Assembly (NCBI GenBank): GCA_963772585.1
Contig: CAVYXV010000009.1
Location: 186,001-250,000 of the forward strand
Source of the DNA: CAVVXN01 sp963772585
Lineage (GTDB): Bacteria; Planctomycetota; PLA2; JAEUHO01
Reading direction: 5' to 3'
DNA: 64,000 bases
Numbering within the stretch: position 1 is the stretch's first letter; each line of letters opens with the position of its first letter. A program made the position numbers and the translations under genes. This document shows positions 32,015 through 41,704 of this stretch, one piece after another. The notes under the pieces were generated by a model. The model ran no database searches, was not told where the DNA came from, and saw only the letters and a list, made by a program, of their open reading frames with translations.

Positions 32015-34326
32015 GGCGAAGCAGGCCAGCAGACCGGCTCCGATCCAGGGAAAGGTGGGGGGGCGGGCGGGGGCATGGACCGGGGCGGATCGTACTCCTC
32101 GCCCGCCCCCGACCAGGGGCTCATGACGCGGGCCCCCCCGGGAAGGAGATCCACCCGCAGCGCCCCCTCGGCGGCCGTGGCCCGGGTTCCGGGGGGGAGG
32201 GCCCGCAGGTCCTCGGGCCCGCAGGACGCCAGCCGGAGGGCCGCGTCGGAGGCGACGAGCCGGCTCCGGCCCTCGGCGCCCGTCCTCGCCGTGGGGGGGA
32301 GCACGAGGGCGAGCCGCCCCCGCCGCGGGCGCGTCGCGGGGCCCGGGGGAGGCGCGCTCCCCTCGCCCGCCGCGGGTAGGAGGACGGCCGGGCCGTCCTG
32401 GCGCGCGAGAAGGAGCGTGAGGCCGGCGGGTGCTTCGTTGCCTCCCCCGTCCCCGGGATCCGTCACGACGAGTCGGCCCCACGGGCCGCCCAGCAGCACG
32501 TCGCCGCCGACGGCGGCCCGGACCGGCGGCCCGTCCGCGCCTCCGCGTCGCCGGGTGCCATCGAGCGCCGCGGGCGCCGTCACCACCCGGCCGACGGGGA
32601 GGGCGGCCAGCACGTCCTCGAGCCCTCCGGCGTCCTCCGCATCGCGGCCGGTCAGGACGAGGAGGTCGAGACGTTCCACGCCGAGCGCGGCGAGCGCGGG
32701 AACGAGGACCCGGCGTCCCACCCCGCCCTGCGCGCGGCGCCCGACGTCGAGGAGCGCGACGCGCCCGTCGGGCACGAAGAGGACGGCCGCACGCCCCCGG
32801 CCCCCTTCCAGGAACACGAGCCGGGGATCGGGGGGAGTCGTCCGGGCGCGGGGCGTGAAGAGCAGCACGAGCAGCACGACCAGGAGCACCGCGGCGCGCC
32901 GCGTGCCCGCCGCGAGGGCGAGCAGGCCCAGCACCCAGGCGGCGACCCAGACGACACCCGGCGGATCCACCCGGCCCGCGCTGCCGCCGAGGCGGATCAC
33001 CAGGTCGAGGAGCCCGCGCAGGAGGAAGGCGAGCGTCGTAAACGGGAGCGCCAGAACGCCGCCCGCGACGAGGGCGAGGGCGCCGCTGGCGAGCAGGCCC
33101 GCGGTGAGCGGCACGGTCAAGACCGAGAGCGGCGCCGCGACGAGCGCCACCCGTCCGAAGGCCGAGGCCAGGAGGGGTGTCGTGGCCAGCCACGCCGCCA
33201 GGGCGACGGCGAACGAGCGGCGGAGGAACGCACGCGGCGGCGCGACCACGTCCGGGACGGTGACGGACGGTCCGACGAACCACCGCGACAACACGGGCGC
33301 CAACACGAGAATGCCGACCACCGCCGCGACGCTCAGGGCGAACGCGGCGCTGGACGCCGAGGGCGGATCCAGGAGCAGCACCCACAGGACGACCGTCGCG
33401 AGCGCGCTTCCCGCGCGCGCGTCGCGCAGGACCAATCGTCCCGCGGCGTACAGCGCCGCCGCTCCGCCCGCCCGTACCGCCGAGGGCGGCGCCCCCGTGA
33501 GCGGCACGTACACCGCGAGGAGCAGGAGCACCACGACGGCGCGCCCCGTGAGGCCGACCCCGAGGGGACGGAGCACCACCAGCGCTCCGGCGAGGACGAG
33601 CCCCACGTGGAGCCCCGACACGGCCAGGAGGTGCCCCTGCCCCGTCCGCCGGAAGCGCGCGCGCTCCCGCGGGCGCAGCGCGGAGCGGTCTCCCAGCAGG
33701 AGCGCGTGGGCGAGGGCCGCATCCGGGCGGGCGAGGTGCCGGTCGAGGGCGGCCCCCGCCGCCCAGCGCAGGCGCTCGACGGTCGCCGCGGGACCGTCGG
33801 CGGGCCGGACGATCGTGATCGCGCCCGCCGTCCGGACCTGGAAGCGCCACGACGGCGGACCCCGCGGGGATCCCGGGTTCCGGAGGCGGGTGCGGCGCGA
33901 CAGCCGGCCTACGGCCCGCAGTCGGGTTCCCGCGTGCAGGGCGAGGCCGCGCGCCGCGGGCGCTTGGAGGCGCACCACGAGTCGACACGCCCGGGGAAGG
34001 CGCGCGTCGCCGATCGCTTCGATCCGGAAGTCGGCGTCGAGGCCCGTGTCGCCGGGCGGCGGCGCCTCCAGCACGGTCCCCTCGACGCGGTGGATCCCTT
34101 CGGGCACGTCCGGTCCGCTCGCCGGGGACGCGGTGAGGACGAAGCCGAGGAAGAGGCCGGCCAGCAGCGCCGTGGCCACGGGCCGGGCGGCGCCCGCGTG
34201 CTGCCGCCACGCGAGGAGGGGAGCGAGGAGAAGTGCGGCCGCGTCCCACCCGGAAGCCACGAGACCGAGGGAGAGTCCCAGGGCTGCCTTGGACGTGGGA
34301 GTGGAGGAGTCGTGGAACGCGGCCAC
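32011..34326 (-). CDS. comEC: ComEC/Rec2-like DNA uptake channel
   Basis: A 771-residue membrane protein starting at GTG 34326. It has an N-terminal helical part, an OB-like soluble segment (about 80-170: H-R-V-E-G-T-V-L-E-A-P, R-L-R-A-V-G-R-L), the competence domain with the signature G-H-L-L-A-V-S-G-L-H-V-G-L near 225 and G-A-P-P-S-A-V-R-A-G, and a C-terminal metallo-beta-lactamase-like part. In the last, the usual H-x-D metal ligands are degenerate (L-D-V-G, L-L-V-L-T-G-R-D-A-E-D), so the nuclease may be inactive. The role is transport of single-stranded DNA across the inner membrane during natural transformation; with the pilin genes at the left edge this hints at competence, but other com genes are not in the window. 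Confidence 0.9.
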   Translation of the reverse strand: MAAFHDSSTPTSKAALGLSLGLVASGWDAAALLLAPLLAWRQHAGAARPVATALLAGLFLGFVLTASPASGPDVPEGIHRVEGTVLEAPPPGDTGLDADFRIEAIGDARLPRACRLVVRLQAPAARGLALHAGTRLRAVGRLSRRTRLRNPGSPRGPPSWRFQVRTAGAITIVRPADGPAATVERLRWAAGAALDRHLARPDAALAHALLLGDRSALRPRERARFRRTGQGHLLAVSGLHVGLVLAGALVVLRPLGVGLTGRAVVVLLLLAVYVPLTGAPPSAVRAGGAAALYAAGRLVLRDARAGSALATVVLWVLLLDPPSASSAAFALSVAAVVGILVLAPVLSRWFVGPSVTVPDVVAPPRAFLRRSFAVALAAWLATTPLLASAFGRVALVAAPLSVLTVPLTAGLLASGALALVAGGVLALPFTTLAFLLRGLLDLVIRLGGSAGRVDPPGVVWVAAWVLGLLALAAGTRRAAVLLVVLLVLLFTPRARTTPPDPRLVFLEGGRGRAAVLFVPDGRVALLDVGRRAQGGVGRRVLVPALAALGVERLDLLVLTGRDAEDAGGLEDVLAALPVGRVVTAPAALDGTRRRGGADGPPVRAAVGGDVLLGGPWGRLVVTDPGDGGGNEAPAGLTLLLARQDGPAVLLPAAGEGSAPPPGPATRPRRGRLALVLPPTARTGAEGRSRLVASDAALRLASCGPEDLRALPPGTRATAAEGALRVDLLPGGARVMSPWSGAGEEYDPPRSMPPPAPPPFPGSEPVCWPASP

Positions 34327-34445
34327 GCCCCCACACCGCGCGGGGCGACTCCGTGGTCACGCGAAATCGCGGGCCCGCCCGTCCGGAGCGCGGGGCGCCG
34401 GTCCGGGGCGCCGGGGCCGCGCGGGGACGAGGCGCCCCGCCCTCG

Positions 34446-34451
34446 TATCCT
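34446..34451 (+). promoter_or_regulatory. Putative -10 element TATCCT of the kdsD-like gene
   Basis: TATCCT ends 7 bases before the ATG at 34459, with no Shine-Dalgarno sequence, predicting transcription start at or next to the start codon. Confidence 0.45.
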
Positions 34452-34458
34452 CGCCGGG

Positions 34459-35487
34459 ATGGGAGCACGACCCCACGAGACCGCCCGCGAGGTGATCCGC
34501 CTCGAGCGCGATGCGCTGGACCGGCTCGCCCTCTCGCTCGGGCCGGCTTTCGACGACGTCGTGGCGGCGATCCTGGAGCGCACGTCCGCGGGCGGCCGGC
34601 TGATCGTGTGCGGGATGGGGAAGTCCGGGCAGATCGGCCGGAAGATCTCGAGCACGCTCGTCTCCACCGGCGTGCACAGCCGCTTCCTCCACCCCGCCGA
34701 GGGGTTCCACGGCGACGTGGGGATGGTCACGTCCCAGGACGTCGCGCTCGTGATCAGCAACTCGGGCAGCACGCAGGAGGTGCTGGATCTCGCGCCGATC
34801 CTCCAGCGCCTGGGCGCGCTCATCGTGGCCTTCACGGGGTCGCCGCACTCGCCTCTCGGGAAGGTGGCGCGGTTCACGCTCTGCTGGGGGGACCTGCGCG
34901 AGGCCGACCCGCTCGGCCTGGTCCCGACCACCTCCACCGCGGTGACCCTCGCGTTGGGCGATGCCCTGACCGTCGCCCTCATGCACGAGCGCATGGCCCG
35001 GGGGCTCTTCGATCCGGAGAGCTACCGGCTGTTCCACCCGAGCGGCACCATCGGGAAGAAGCTGCGCATCCGCGTGGCGGACCTCCTGCGCGGGCCGCAC
35101 ACGAATCCGTGCGTGGGGGAGCGCGCGACCTTCGCCGAGGCGCTGGACGAGGTGACGCGCAAGACCCTGGGCGGCGTCAGCGTCGTCGACGGCCACGGCC
35201 ACCTCGTCGGCATCCTCACCGACGGCGACATCCGCCGGTGCCTCCAGGGCGCGCAGGGTTCCGCCGAGGCGCTGCTCACCCGGCCCGTCTCGGAGCTGAT
35301 GACGCGCGCGCCGACGCGCGTCTCCCCGGAGGCGCGGGCCGTCGAAGCCCTGGATGTCATGGAAAACCACCAGCCCCGGCCGATCTTCCTCCTGCCCGTG
35401 ACCGACGCCGACGGCCGGGCGGTGGGCATGATCCACCTCCACATGCTCGTGCAGGCGGGGTTGGCCCACGATCGCGACAGCGACTGA
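34459..35487 (+). CDS. kdsD: Arabinose-5-phosphate isomerase (KpsF/GutQ type)
   Basis: A 342-residue protein with an SIS sugar isomerase domain (about 35-170: V-C-G-M-G-K-S-G-Q-I-G-R-K-I, V-I-S-N-S-G-S-T-Q-E-V, T-S-T-A-V-T-L-A-L-G-D-A-L) and two CBS domains (about 200-335). This architecture is that of KdsD/KpsF/GutQ, which convert ribulose-5-phosphate to arabinose-5-phosphate, the precursor of Kdo in lipopolysaccharide. The active-site E-G-F-H-G-D and F-H-P-S-G-T-I-G-K-K-L are intact. It is followed 10 bases later by the phosphohexomutase gene, so a cell-envelope sugar operon is likely. Confidence 0.95.
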   Translation: MGARPHETAREVIRLERDALDRLALSLGPAFDDVVAAILERTSAGGRLIVCGMGKSGQIGRKISSTLVSTGVHSRFLHPAEGFHGDVGMVTSQDVALVISNSGSTQEVLDLAPILQRLGALIVAFTGSPHSPLGKVARFTLCWGDLREADPLGLVPTTSTAVTLALGDALTVALMHERMARGLFDPESYRLFHPSGTIGKKLRIRVADLLRGPHTNPCVGERATFAEALDEVTRKTLGGVSVVDGHGHLVGILTDGDIRRCLQGAQGSAEALLTRPVSELMTRAPTRVSPEARAVEALDVMENHQPRPIFLLPVTDADGRAVGMIHLHMLVQAGLAHDRDSD

Positions 35488-35497
35488 CGGCCGGAGG

Positions 35498-36910
35498 ATG
35501 GGTGTGGCCCTCTCGAAAACGATGTTCAGGGAGTACGACCTCCGCGGACGCGTCCCGGAGGTCTTCCCCGACGCCACGGACGAGCTGACCGACGAGAACG
35601 TCGAGACGCTCGGCCGTGCGTTCGGGACGCTCGCCGCCCGGCGCGGCCTGGGCCGCGTCGTGGTCGGCTACGATCTGCGGACATACAGCGAGCGCCTCGC
35701 GGCGGCCTTCCGCGAGGGGCTCGTCCGCGCCGGGCGTCACGTCCTCGACATCGGGTGCGGGCTGTCGCCGACGCTCTACTTCGCCCAGGTGCACACGGAC
35801 ACGGCCGCGGGCGTGATGATCACGGCGAGCCACAATCCGCAAGGGTGGAGCGGGCTCAAGATGTCGCTCGACTACGTCCGGACGCTGCTGCGTCCCGACA
35901 TCGAGGAGCTCCTGGCGATCGCCGAGTCCGGCGACTTCGCGGCGGGCCCCGGGCACGTCGAGACCCTCGACCTCCGCGAGGCCTACATCGCCGACCTCGT
36001 CTCCCGCGTGCGCCTCGAGCGTCCCCTCCACGTCGTGCTGGACCCGGGCAACGGCACCGCGGCGCTCTTCTGCGAGGAGGTCTTCCGGCGCGCCGGCGCG
36101 CGCGTGTCGCCGCTGTTCTGCGAGCCGGACCCGACGTTCCCCAACCACTTCCCCAACCCCAGCGACGTCGCGGCCCGGACGGCGATCCGTGCGGCGGTCG
36201 TGGCCGAGGGCGCCGACCTCGGGCTCTCCTTCGACGGCGACGGCGACCGCCTCGGCGTGCAGGACCACGAGGGGCACGATGTCCTCGCGGACCGCGTGTT
36301 GATGCTTCTCGCCCGCCCGGTGCTCGCGAGGCACCCCGGGGCGCCCGTCGTGTTCGACGTCAAGTGCAGCCAGGCCCTGGTGGAGGACGTCGAGGCGCAC
36401 GGCGGCCGCCCCGTCATGTGGAAGACCGGGCACTCGTGGATCAAGTCGAAGGCCGCCGAGCTGGACGCCCCGATCGCCGGCGAGCGCAGCGGCCACTTCT
36501 TCATCCGCGACGGCTTCCACGGCTACGACGACGGGCTGTTCGCGGGGCTGAGGCTCGCGGAGCTGATCGCATCGGGTCCGCAAACCCTCGCCGACCTCCT
36601 CGCCGAGGCGCCGCCGTACGTGACCAGCCCGGAGATCCAGGCCGATTGCGCGGACGACGTCAAGTACGACGTCGTCGAGCGGCTCGTCGCCGAGCTCGAG
36701 CGCGACTTCCCCGGTCGCGTGAACACCATCAACGGCGCGCGCGTCCGCTTCGACGACGGGTGGGGGCTCGTCCGTCCCTCCTCGAACCTCCCCGAGCTGG
36801 TGCTCGTCTTCGAGGGGCGCACGGGGGACGCGATGCGCCGCATCAAGGAGCTCTTCCGCGAACGCCTTGCGCGCCACCCGGAGATCTCCCGGACGTGGCA
36901 CAATGAGTGA
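35498..36910 (+). CDS. Phosphomannomutase/phosphoglucomutase
   Basis: A 470-residue protein of the alpha-D-phosphohexomutase superfamily with all four signatures: the phosphoserine loop I-T-A-S-H-N-P (Ser111), the magnesium loop S-F-D-G-D-G-D-R near 245-252, the sugar loop A-G-E-R-S-G-H-F-F near 328, and the phosphate-binding R-P-S-S-N-L-P-E near the end. It resembles the AlgC/ManB group, which interconverts hexose 6- and 1-phosphates of mannose or glucose. An alternative ATG (M-F-R-E-Y-D-L-R-G) at 35522 would give a more standard N-terminus. Context with the arabinose-5-phosphate isomerase suggests envelope polysaccharide supply. Confidence 0.93.
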   Translation: MGVALSKTMFREYDLRGRVPEVFPDATDELTDENVETLGRAFGTLAARRGLGRVVVGYDLRTYSERLAAAFREGLVRAGRHVLDIGCGLSPTLYFAQVHTDTAAGVMITASHNPQGWSGLKMSLDYVRTLLRPDIEELLAIAESGDFAAGPGHVETLDLREAYIADLVSRVRLERPLHVVLDPGNGTAALFCEEVFRRAGARVSPLFCEPDPTFPNHFPNPSDVAARTAIRAAVVAEGADLGLSFDGDGDRLGVQDHEGHDVLADRVLMLLARPVLARHPGAPVVFDVKCSQALVEDVEAHGGRPVMWKTGHSWIKSKAAELDAPIAGERSGHFFIRDGFHGYDDGLFAGLRLAELIASGPQTLADLLAEAPPYVTSPEIQADCADDVKYDVVERLVAELERDFPGRVNTINGARVRFDDGWGLVRPSSNLPELVLVFEGRTGDAMRRIKELFRERLARHPEISRTWHNE

Positions 36911-36946
36911 CGGACCGCGGAGGGAGGGGACGGCGGAGGGGAGGGA

Positions 36947-39319
36947 GTGACGGCGAGGGGACGGGTGTTTCGGCGCGCGGCGCGGGCCGGACTCGGGCCC
37001 GCCCTCGCGGCGGCGTCGAGGAGGGCGATCCTCCCCGCCCGGGGCCGGGAAAGGGTGCGCGGGATCGCCGCGCCCGTCCTGGTCCACACGGACGGCCACG
37101 GGATCCCGCACGTGAGGGCCCGGACCGACGCCGACGCCTTCTTCGCCCAGGGCTGGGTCCACGCGCGCGACCGCTTCTTCCAGATGGACATGCTGCGCCG
37201 CGTGCTGCGCGGGCGGCTCGCCGAGACCGTCGGCGAGAAGCCCCTGCCCGACCCCGGCCTGCCCCCGCTGGGTCTCCAGAAGACCACGACCGACGCGGAC
37301 CGTCTGATGCGCGCCCTCGACGTGGTGGGGGCCTCGCGGCGCTACCTCGCCGGCGCGGGGGAGGAGGATCGCCATCTCCTCGATGCGTACGTCGCCGGCG
37401 TCAACGAGGCGCTCGGCCGGCAGCGGCGACACCCCCCCCTCGAACACCGGCTGCTCCGTCTTCCCCTGGTGCCCTGGTCGCCGGTGGACTCCCTGGTGAT
37501 CGCGAAGGGCATGGCGCTCGGGCTTTCCTTCAAGTGGCGCACCGCACCCGTCTTCGGGGCCATCGCCGCGCGACTCGCGGATCGCCCCGACCTGCTCGCC
37601 GCGCTCCTGCCCGCGTCGCCGCGGGCCGACGAGCGGGCGATGTTCACGGTGGTGGCGGAGGGGATCGGCGAGGCGCTCGCGTTCCTCCCGTCCACGACGC
37701 CTCCGGCGGGGAGCAACGCCTTCGTCGTCGGCCGAGCGAGGAGCCGGAGCGGCGCACCGCTGCTCGCGAGCGATCCGCACCTCGAGCTGTCGCTTCCCGC
37801 CATCTGGTACCTCGCGAGCATCCGCGGTCGTCGATTCTCGGCGGTGGGTTGCTCCCTCGTCGGCCTTCCGGGAATCGTCATCGGACGCACCGGCTCGCTC
37901 GCCTGGGGCCTCACGAACGGGATGATCGACGACGCGGACTACTGGGAGGAGGAGGTCGATCCCGTCGGAGACCGCTACCGCGTGGACGGGACCTGGCGCC
38001 CCCTGCGCGTCGAGACCCACGAGATCCGACGGCGGGGCAAGGGTCCGGTGGTGCTGCGCCTGAGACGCACGCACCGCGGCCCGCTGGTGACCGACGCCTT
38101 CGCCGGCTACGAGGGGCCGCCGCTCTCCCTCCGCTTCTCCTTCCACGAACCGGCCTCCGACCTGGAGGCGTTCCTCTCGCTGGGGCGCGCGACGGACGGG
38201 AGCGTCGCGACGGCCGTCGCCGAGGGCTTCGGTGCCCCGGTGCAGAACCTCCTCTGGGCCGACACGCGGGGCCGGGCCGGGTACACGATGATCGGCCGCG
38301 TGCCCCGTCGGCCGGACGCCCTCGGCGACCCGGTGACCCCGCTCGACGGGAGGACGAGCGCGACCGACTGGCTGGGGTGGGTCGATCGCGCCCGCCTCCC
38401 TTCCTTGGAGATCGCGCCGGACGCCGTCCTGGTCAGCGCGAACGACGCGCACGCCGCGGGCCCCGACGCGCCGTACCTGAGCCACCTCTACGAGCCCTCC
38501 TACCGAGCCGAACGGCTGCGCGCCCTGCTTGCGGGGCGTTTCGACCTCACCGCCGCCGACTGCGTCCGCTTCCAGATGGACGTCGAGGACCGGGCGGTCG
38601 CGTGGTTCCGGGAACGCGTGCTCCTGCCGCACGCCGAGGAGGTGCGGCGCACGCGTCCCATCCTCGGCCACGCGATCGACCGCCTGCTCGCCTGGGACGG
38701 TCGCGAGACTCCGGACGCTCCGGGCGCCGCGCTCTGGCACCTGACCTACCACCACCTGCTTCGCCGGGTCTTCGGCGGGGCGCTCGGCGAGCGACTCGAC
38801 GGCTGGCTCGGCTGCGTGAACCACGTGGACGCGCCGCTGCGACGCGCGTTCACCGATGCCGAGAGCCCGTGGGCGCCGCCCGCCTCGCGCGGCGCGCTGC
38901 TCCAACGCGCGCTCGGCGACGCCGTACTCGACCTCGAAGCCCGGGGGCTCGACGCGGATGCCCCGTGGGGGCGGATCCACCGCGTCCGCCTCCGCCATCC
39001 CCTGAGCGCGGCGCCCGTCGTCGGAGCGGTGTTCGACCGCGGGCCGTACCCCGCCGCAGGAGGCCCCTACACGCCGCTCTCGGGGCAGTACGGCCACCCG
39101 CGGCCCGCCGACGTGACGTCCGGTCCCTCCTATCGCCAGGTCGTGGACCTCGCGGACGGGGAGGGGCGGTCGCGCATGGTGAGCTTCGCGGGCCAGTCCG
39201 GCCACGTGGGCTCGCCGCACTACGACGACCTGCTCCCGCTCTGGCTCGCGGGCGAGGGCGTCCCCATGCGGATCGAGACCCTCCCACGGACGCGCGACGT
39301 GCTCTGGCTCGAGCCGTGA
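36947..39319 (+). CDS. Penicillin acylase-family Ntn hydrolase
   Basis: A 790-residue protein starting at GTG 36947 behind GAGGGA. The alpha-chain part has H-T-D-G-H-G-I-P-H-V-R-A, D-A-F-F-A-Q-G-W-V-H-A-R-D-R-F-F-Q-M-D, and the beta chain begins at the autoproteolytic site A-G-S-N-A-F-V-V-G, where Ser256 becomes the N-terminal nucleophile. Later markers are S-D-P-H-L, I-G-R-T-G-S-L-A-W-G-L-T-N and the C-terminal G-Q-S-G-H-V-G-S-P-H-Y-D-D. Family members cleave amide bonds of beta-lactams, acyl-homoserine lactones or lipopeptides; the substrate here cannot be inferred. I see no strong signal peptide (the N-terminus is basic, G-L-G-P-A-L-A-A-A), which is unusual because most relatives are exported. 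Confidence 0.93.
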   Translation: MTARGRVFRRAARAGLGPALAAASRRAILPARGRERVRGIAAPVLVHTDGHGIPHVRARTDADAFFAQGWVHARDRFFQMDMLRRVLRGRLAETVGEKPLPDPGLPPLGLQKTTTDADRLMRALDVVGASRRYLAGAGEEDRHLLDAYVAGVNEALGRQRRHPPLEHRLLRLPLVPWSPVDSLVIAKGMALGLSFKWRTAPVFGAIAARLADRPDLLAALLPASPRADERAMFTVVAEGIGEALAFLPSTTPPAGSNAFVVGRARSRSGAPLLASDPHLELSLPAIWYLASIRGRRFSAVGCSLVGLPGIVIGRTGSLAWGLTNGMIDDADYWEEEVDPVGDRYRVDGTWRPLRVETHEIRRRGKGPVVLRLRRTHRGPLVTDAFAGYEGPPLSLRFSFHEPASDLEAFLSLGRATDGSVATAVAEGFGAPVQNLLWADTRGRAGYTMIGRVPRRPDALGDPVTPLDGRTSATDWLGWVDRARLPSLEIAPDAVLVSANDAHAAGPDAPYLSHLYEPSYRAERLRALLAGRFDLTAADCVRFQMDVEDRAVAWFRERVLLPHAEEVRRTRPILGHAIDRLLAWDGRETPDAPGAALWHLTYHHLLRRVFGGALGERLDGWLGCVNHVDAPLRRAFTDAESPWAPPASRGALLQRALGDAVLDLEARGLDADAPWGRIHRVRLRHPLSAAPVVGAVFDRGPYPAAGGPYTPLSGQYGHPRPADVTSGPSYRQVVDLADGEGRSRMVSFAGQSGHVGSPHYDDLLPLWLAGEGVPMRIETLPRTRDVLWLEP

Positions 39320-39362
39320 GCACCGCCCGCGGCCGCCGGCCGTCCGATCCCACGGAGCCTGC

Positions 39363-41147
39363 TCAATCGAGAAGGCCGTCCGCCTCGATCCGCGCCGCCT
39401 TCGCCCGGGCCGCGTCCCGCGCCGACGCCAGCGGCTCGCCGGTCTCGTCCCGGAGGCCGTTCGCGCAGCGCAGCGCCAACTCGTGGAGTTCCTTCCACCG
39501 CCCCTGGTCCTCGAGCAGCTTCGAGAGATAGGTCCACGAGTCCAGGTATCCCCACTCGGTCCACGCGAGCGACTGCCGGTAGCAGAACTCCGCGCGCACG
39601 AGGTCCTTCACGGGCTCGAAGTTCTGCCGGAGCACGCCCGCGTCGCACACCATCTGGGCGTAGGCGTAGCGTCCGGCCCAGGGGATCGACCGCGCGCGCT
39701 CGGCGGTCCACCGGCCGACGATCGCGACGGCGGCGTCGTAGTGCTTCGCCGAGAGCTGGATGGCGTCGGTCCACGCGGGATCGTCCCGATGCGCGCTCCA
39801 CGCCTCCCGCAGGAGGAAGGCGAGGTTGTTCCGGACGTAGGGGTTTTGCGGCGCCGCGGCGATCAACCGTTCGTACTCCGACACCACCGCGCTCAGACCC
39901 TCGCGCGACTGCTTCGCCAGCGCCAGGCCGCGCGCCCGGATGGCCGCGTCGAGGGCCTCGGCCGCGCCGAGGTGGCGGGGATCCGCCGCCAGCGCGCTCC
40001 AGAAGTGCGCCTGGGCCTCCTCGACGTCGCCGCGATCCCGGAGGATCCGCCCCAGCAGGAAGTTCGCGTCCGCGTCGTCGGGGACCTGCGACGCAAAGAG
40101 CTCGAGCAGGCGCTCCGCCTCGTCGGTCTCGCCCGCGTCGAGCTTGCGCCACGCCTGGAACACGATCACCTTCCCGGCCTCGGGATGCGCCGCGATCAAC
40201 GTCTTCAGGCAGGCGTCGAACGCCGCCTCGTTCCCCGCGTAGAGGGCGTAGAGGCCGCGCAGCGGCAGGGCGCCGTCCTGTCCGAGGACGAGCGCGCGTT
40301 CGTAGCCGAGGCGCGCGTCCTCGAACTCCCCGATGCGCTGCGCCGCCCACGCCAGGTGGATCCACGCATCGACGTCGCCCGGCGACGCGACGGTGGCGGC
40401 ATAGAAGAGATCGCGCGCCCGGGAGAGGTCCCGTCGCACGTCGGGGGGCAGGGGATAGGCGCCGCCCGCGTCTGCGTGACGCTTCACGGCGTCGTCGTAG
40501 AGGATGCGCCCCTTCTCGTAGATCAACGAGGGCGGCGCCTCGTGTCCCTTGCCGAGCCAGTCGTCGATCGTCTGGACGGCCAGGGCGGGCTCGCCGCAGC
40601 GGTCGATCGCCCGGGCCAGGAGCCGCACGGCCTTCGCGCCGTCCGCTCCCGCGTCCACCGCGGCCTGGAGGTGGCCGCGCGCGCGGAAGGCGAGGACCTT
40701 TGCGAGGTTGGCGGAGTCGGCCTCCCGGGCCTCCACGAGCAGGATCTCGCCGATGGCCGTGAGCAGATCCCCGTCCCCGGGCGCGGCGTGCAGGAGGCCG
40801 GCGAGCGCCACCTCGGCCCGGCGGTAGAGCGCCGACCGCTCGGCCGCGATCGCCGTGCGTGCGAGCCCGAGGCCGGCTTCCTTCGAGCCGGGCGCGCCGT
40901 TCCAGGCCTCGAGCCAGGCGTCCGCGGCCGCGGCGACGTCCCCGCGGTCCTCCAGGGCCCGCGCGGTCGCGATGGCGTCGGCGGCGACCGCGTGGCCCGC
41001 GATCGCGAAGAGGAGGGCGAGGACCCGCGGCCAGGCGCGGAGCGAGACGCCGCCGCGCCGCCGCGTCGCCGTCCCGGCCCGCGGGCGCACCCACCGGGCG
41101 ATGGCCCCGGGTTTCGGCCTCCGCCCCTGGTCCGCGTGCCTCGGCAT
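39363..41147 (-). CDS. Secreted or membrane-anchored TPR protein
   Basis: About 594 residues. After a basic N-terminal stretch comes a hydrophobic segment (W-P-R-V-L-A-L-L-F-A-I-A-G-H-A-V-A-A) that looks like a signal peptide. The start is uncertain: ATG 41147 gives 33 residues ahead of it, GTG 41090 only about 14. The rest is helical repeats of tetratricopeptide type (A-D-A-W-L-E-A-W, A-R-L-G-Y-E-R-A-L, A-N-F-L-L-G-R-I-L-R-D-R-G-D-V-E-E-A-Q-A-H-F), typically protein-protein scaffolds. No enzymatic motif is seen. It ends next to the 3' end of the penicillin acylase-like gene on the other strand. Confidence 0.8.
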   Translation of the reverse strand: MPRHADQGRRPKPGAIARWVRPRAGTATRRRGGVSLRAWPRVLALLFAIAGHAVAADAIATARALEDRGDVAAAADAWLEAWNGAPGSKEAGLGLARTAIAAERSALYRRAEVALAGLLHAAPGDGDLLTAIGEILLVEAREADSANLAKVLAFRARGHLQAAVDAGADGAKAVRLLARAIDRCGEPALAVQTIDDWLGKGHEAPPSLIYEKGRILYDDAVKRHADAGGAYPLPPDVRRDLSRARDLFYAATVASPGDVDAWIHLAWAAQRIGEFEDARLGYERALVLGQDGALPLRGLYALYAGNEAAFDACLKTLIAAHPEAGKVIVFQAWRKLDAGETDEAERLLELFASQVPDDADANFLLGRILRDRGDVEEAQAHFWSALAADPRHLGAAEALDAAIRARGLALAKQSREGLSAVVSEYERLIAAAPQNPYVRNNLAFLLREAWSAHRDDPAWTDAIQLSAKHYDAAVAIVGRWTAERARSIPWAGRYAYAQMVCDAGVLRQNFEPVKDLVRAEFCYRQSLAWTEWGYLDSWTYLSKLLEDQGRWKELHELALRCANGLRDETGEPLASARDAARAKAARIEADGLLD

Positions 41148-41167
41148 CGACGCCACCCCCGGTCCCC

Positions 41168-41437
41168 TCAGGGAGCCGGGCTTCCCGGGACGGGGCCGCG
41201 CGCCACCTGCGGCACCTCGGGCAGCAGGAACCGGACCCAGCGCTTCGTGTTCGTCGCCGCCTCGTCGATCTCGAGGAGCCCCCGGCGCTGGACCCGCGCC
41301 ACCGCCAGGCGAACGTCGGAGAGCATGCGACCCGTGTCGCTGCTGATGCGCGTGAGATCCAACCAGCCGTCCCCTTCCCCCGCGTGGGCGAGCACGTATC
41401 GGAGCGTGGCGTCCTCGAGGGGCGTGAGCGGCTTCAT
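41168..41437 (-). CDS. Small winged-helix-like protein
   Basis: An 89-residue protein with GAGGAG before the ATG at 41437. The segment L-E-D-A-T-L-R-Y-V-L-A-H-A ... L-T-R-I-S-S-D-T-G-R-M-L-S-D-V-R-L-A-V-A-R-V-Q-R-R-G-L-L-E reads like a winged helix-turn-helix with the wing ending in G-L-L-E-I. It may be a small DNA-binding regulator, but no family is recognised. It is 20 bases ahead of the TPR gene on the same strand and could be cotranscribed with it. Confidence 0.65.
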   Translation of the reverse strand: MKPLTPLEDATLRYVLAHAGEGDGWLDLTRISSDTGRMLSDVRLAVARVQRRGLLEIDEAATNTKRWVRFLLPEVPQVARGPVPGSPAP

Positions 41438-41478
41438 GGGGAGTCTCCTCGGCGAGCGCGGTGCGGAGAGGGCGGGGA

Positions 41479-41515
41479 GGATTCGAGTCCGGGGCTTCGG
41501 CCGGCGGCAAGACCG
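41479..41515 (+). repeat. Dispersed intergenic motif, copy B
   Basis: The partner of 28451-28488. It lies in the 267-base gap between the winged-helix gene and the GHMP kinase gene, where I see no gene. The T-arm-like GGATTCGAGTCC suggests a tRNA relic, without further support. Confidence 0.25.
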
Positions 41516-41704
41516 CGATGCGGCGTTGCCCTTCGACGAGCCCAGGGCGGCTGCGCCGCTCCGGGGAAGGCCTCGCCTCGCGGTCCCGTGCTCGGCCTCG
41601 GGTCCTCGGCCCGGTCCTTCACGCCCTCAGAGGATAGCGAGGGTGGGCCTCCGACCCAATGGGGTGGCGGCGCGCCGCGCCGTCCCCGCCGGGCGGCCGT
41701 CGCG

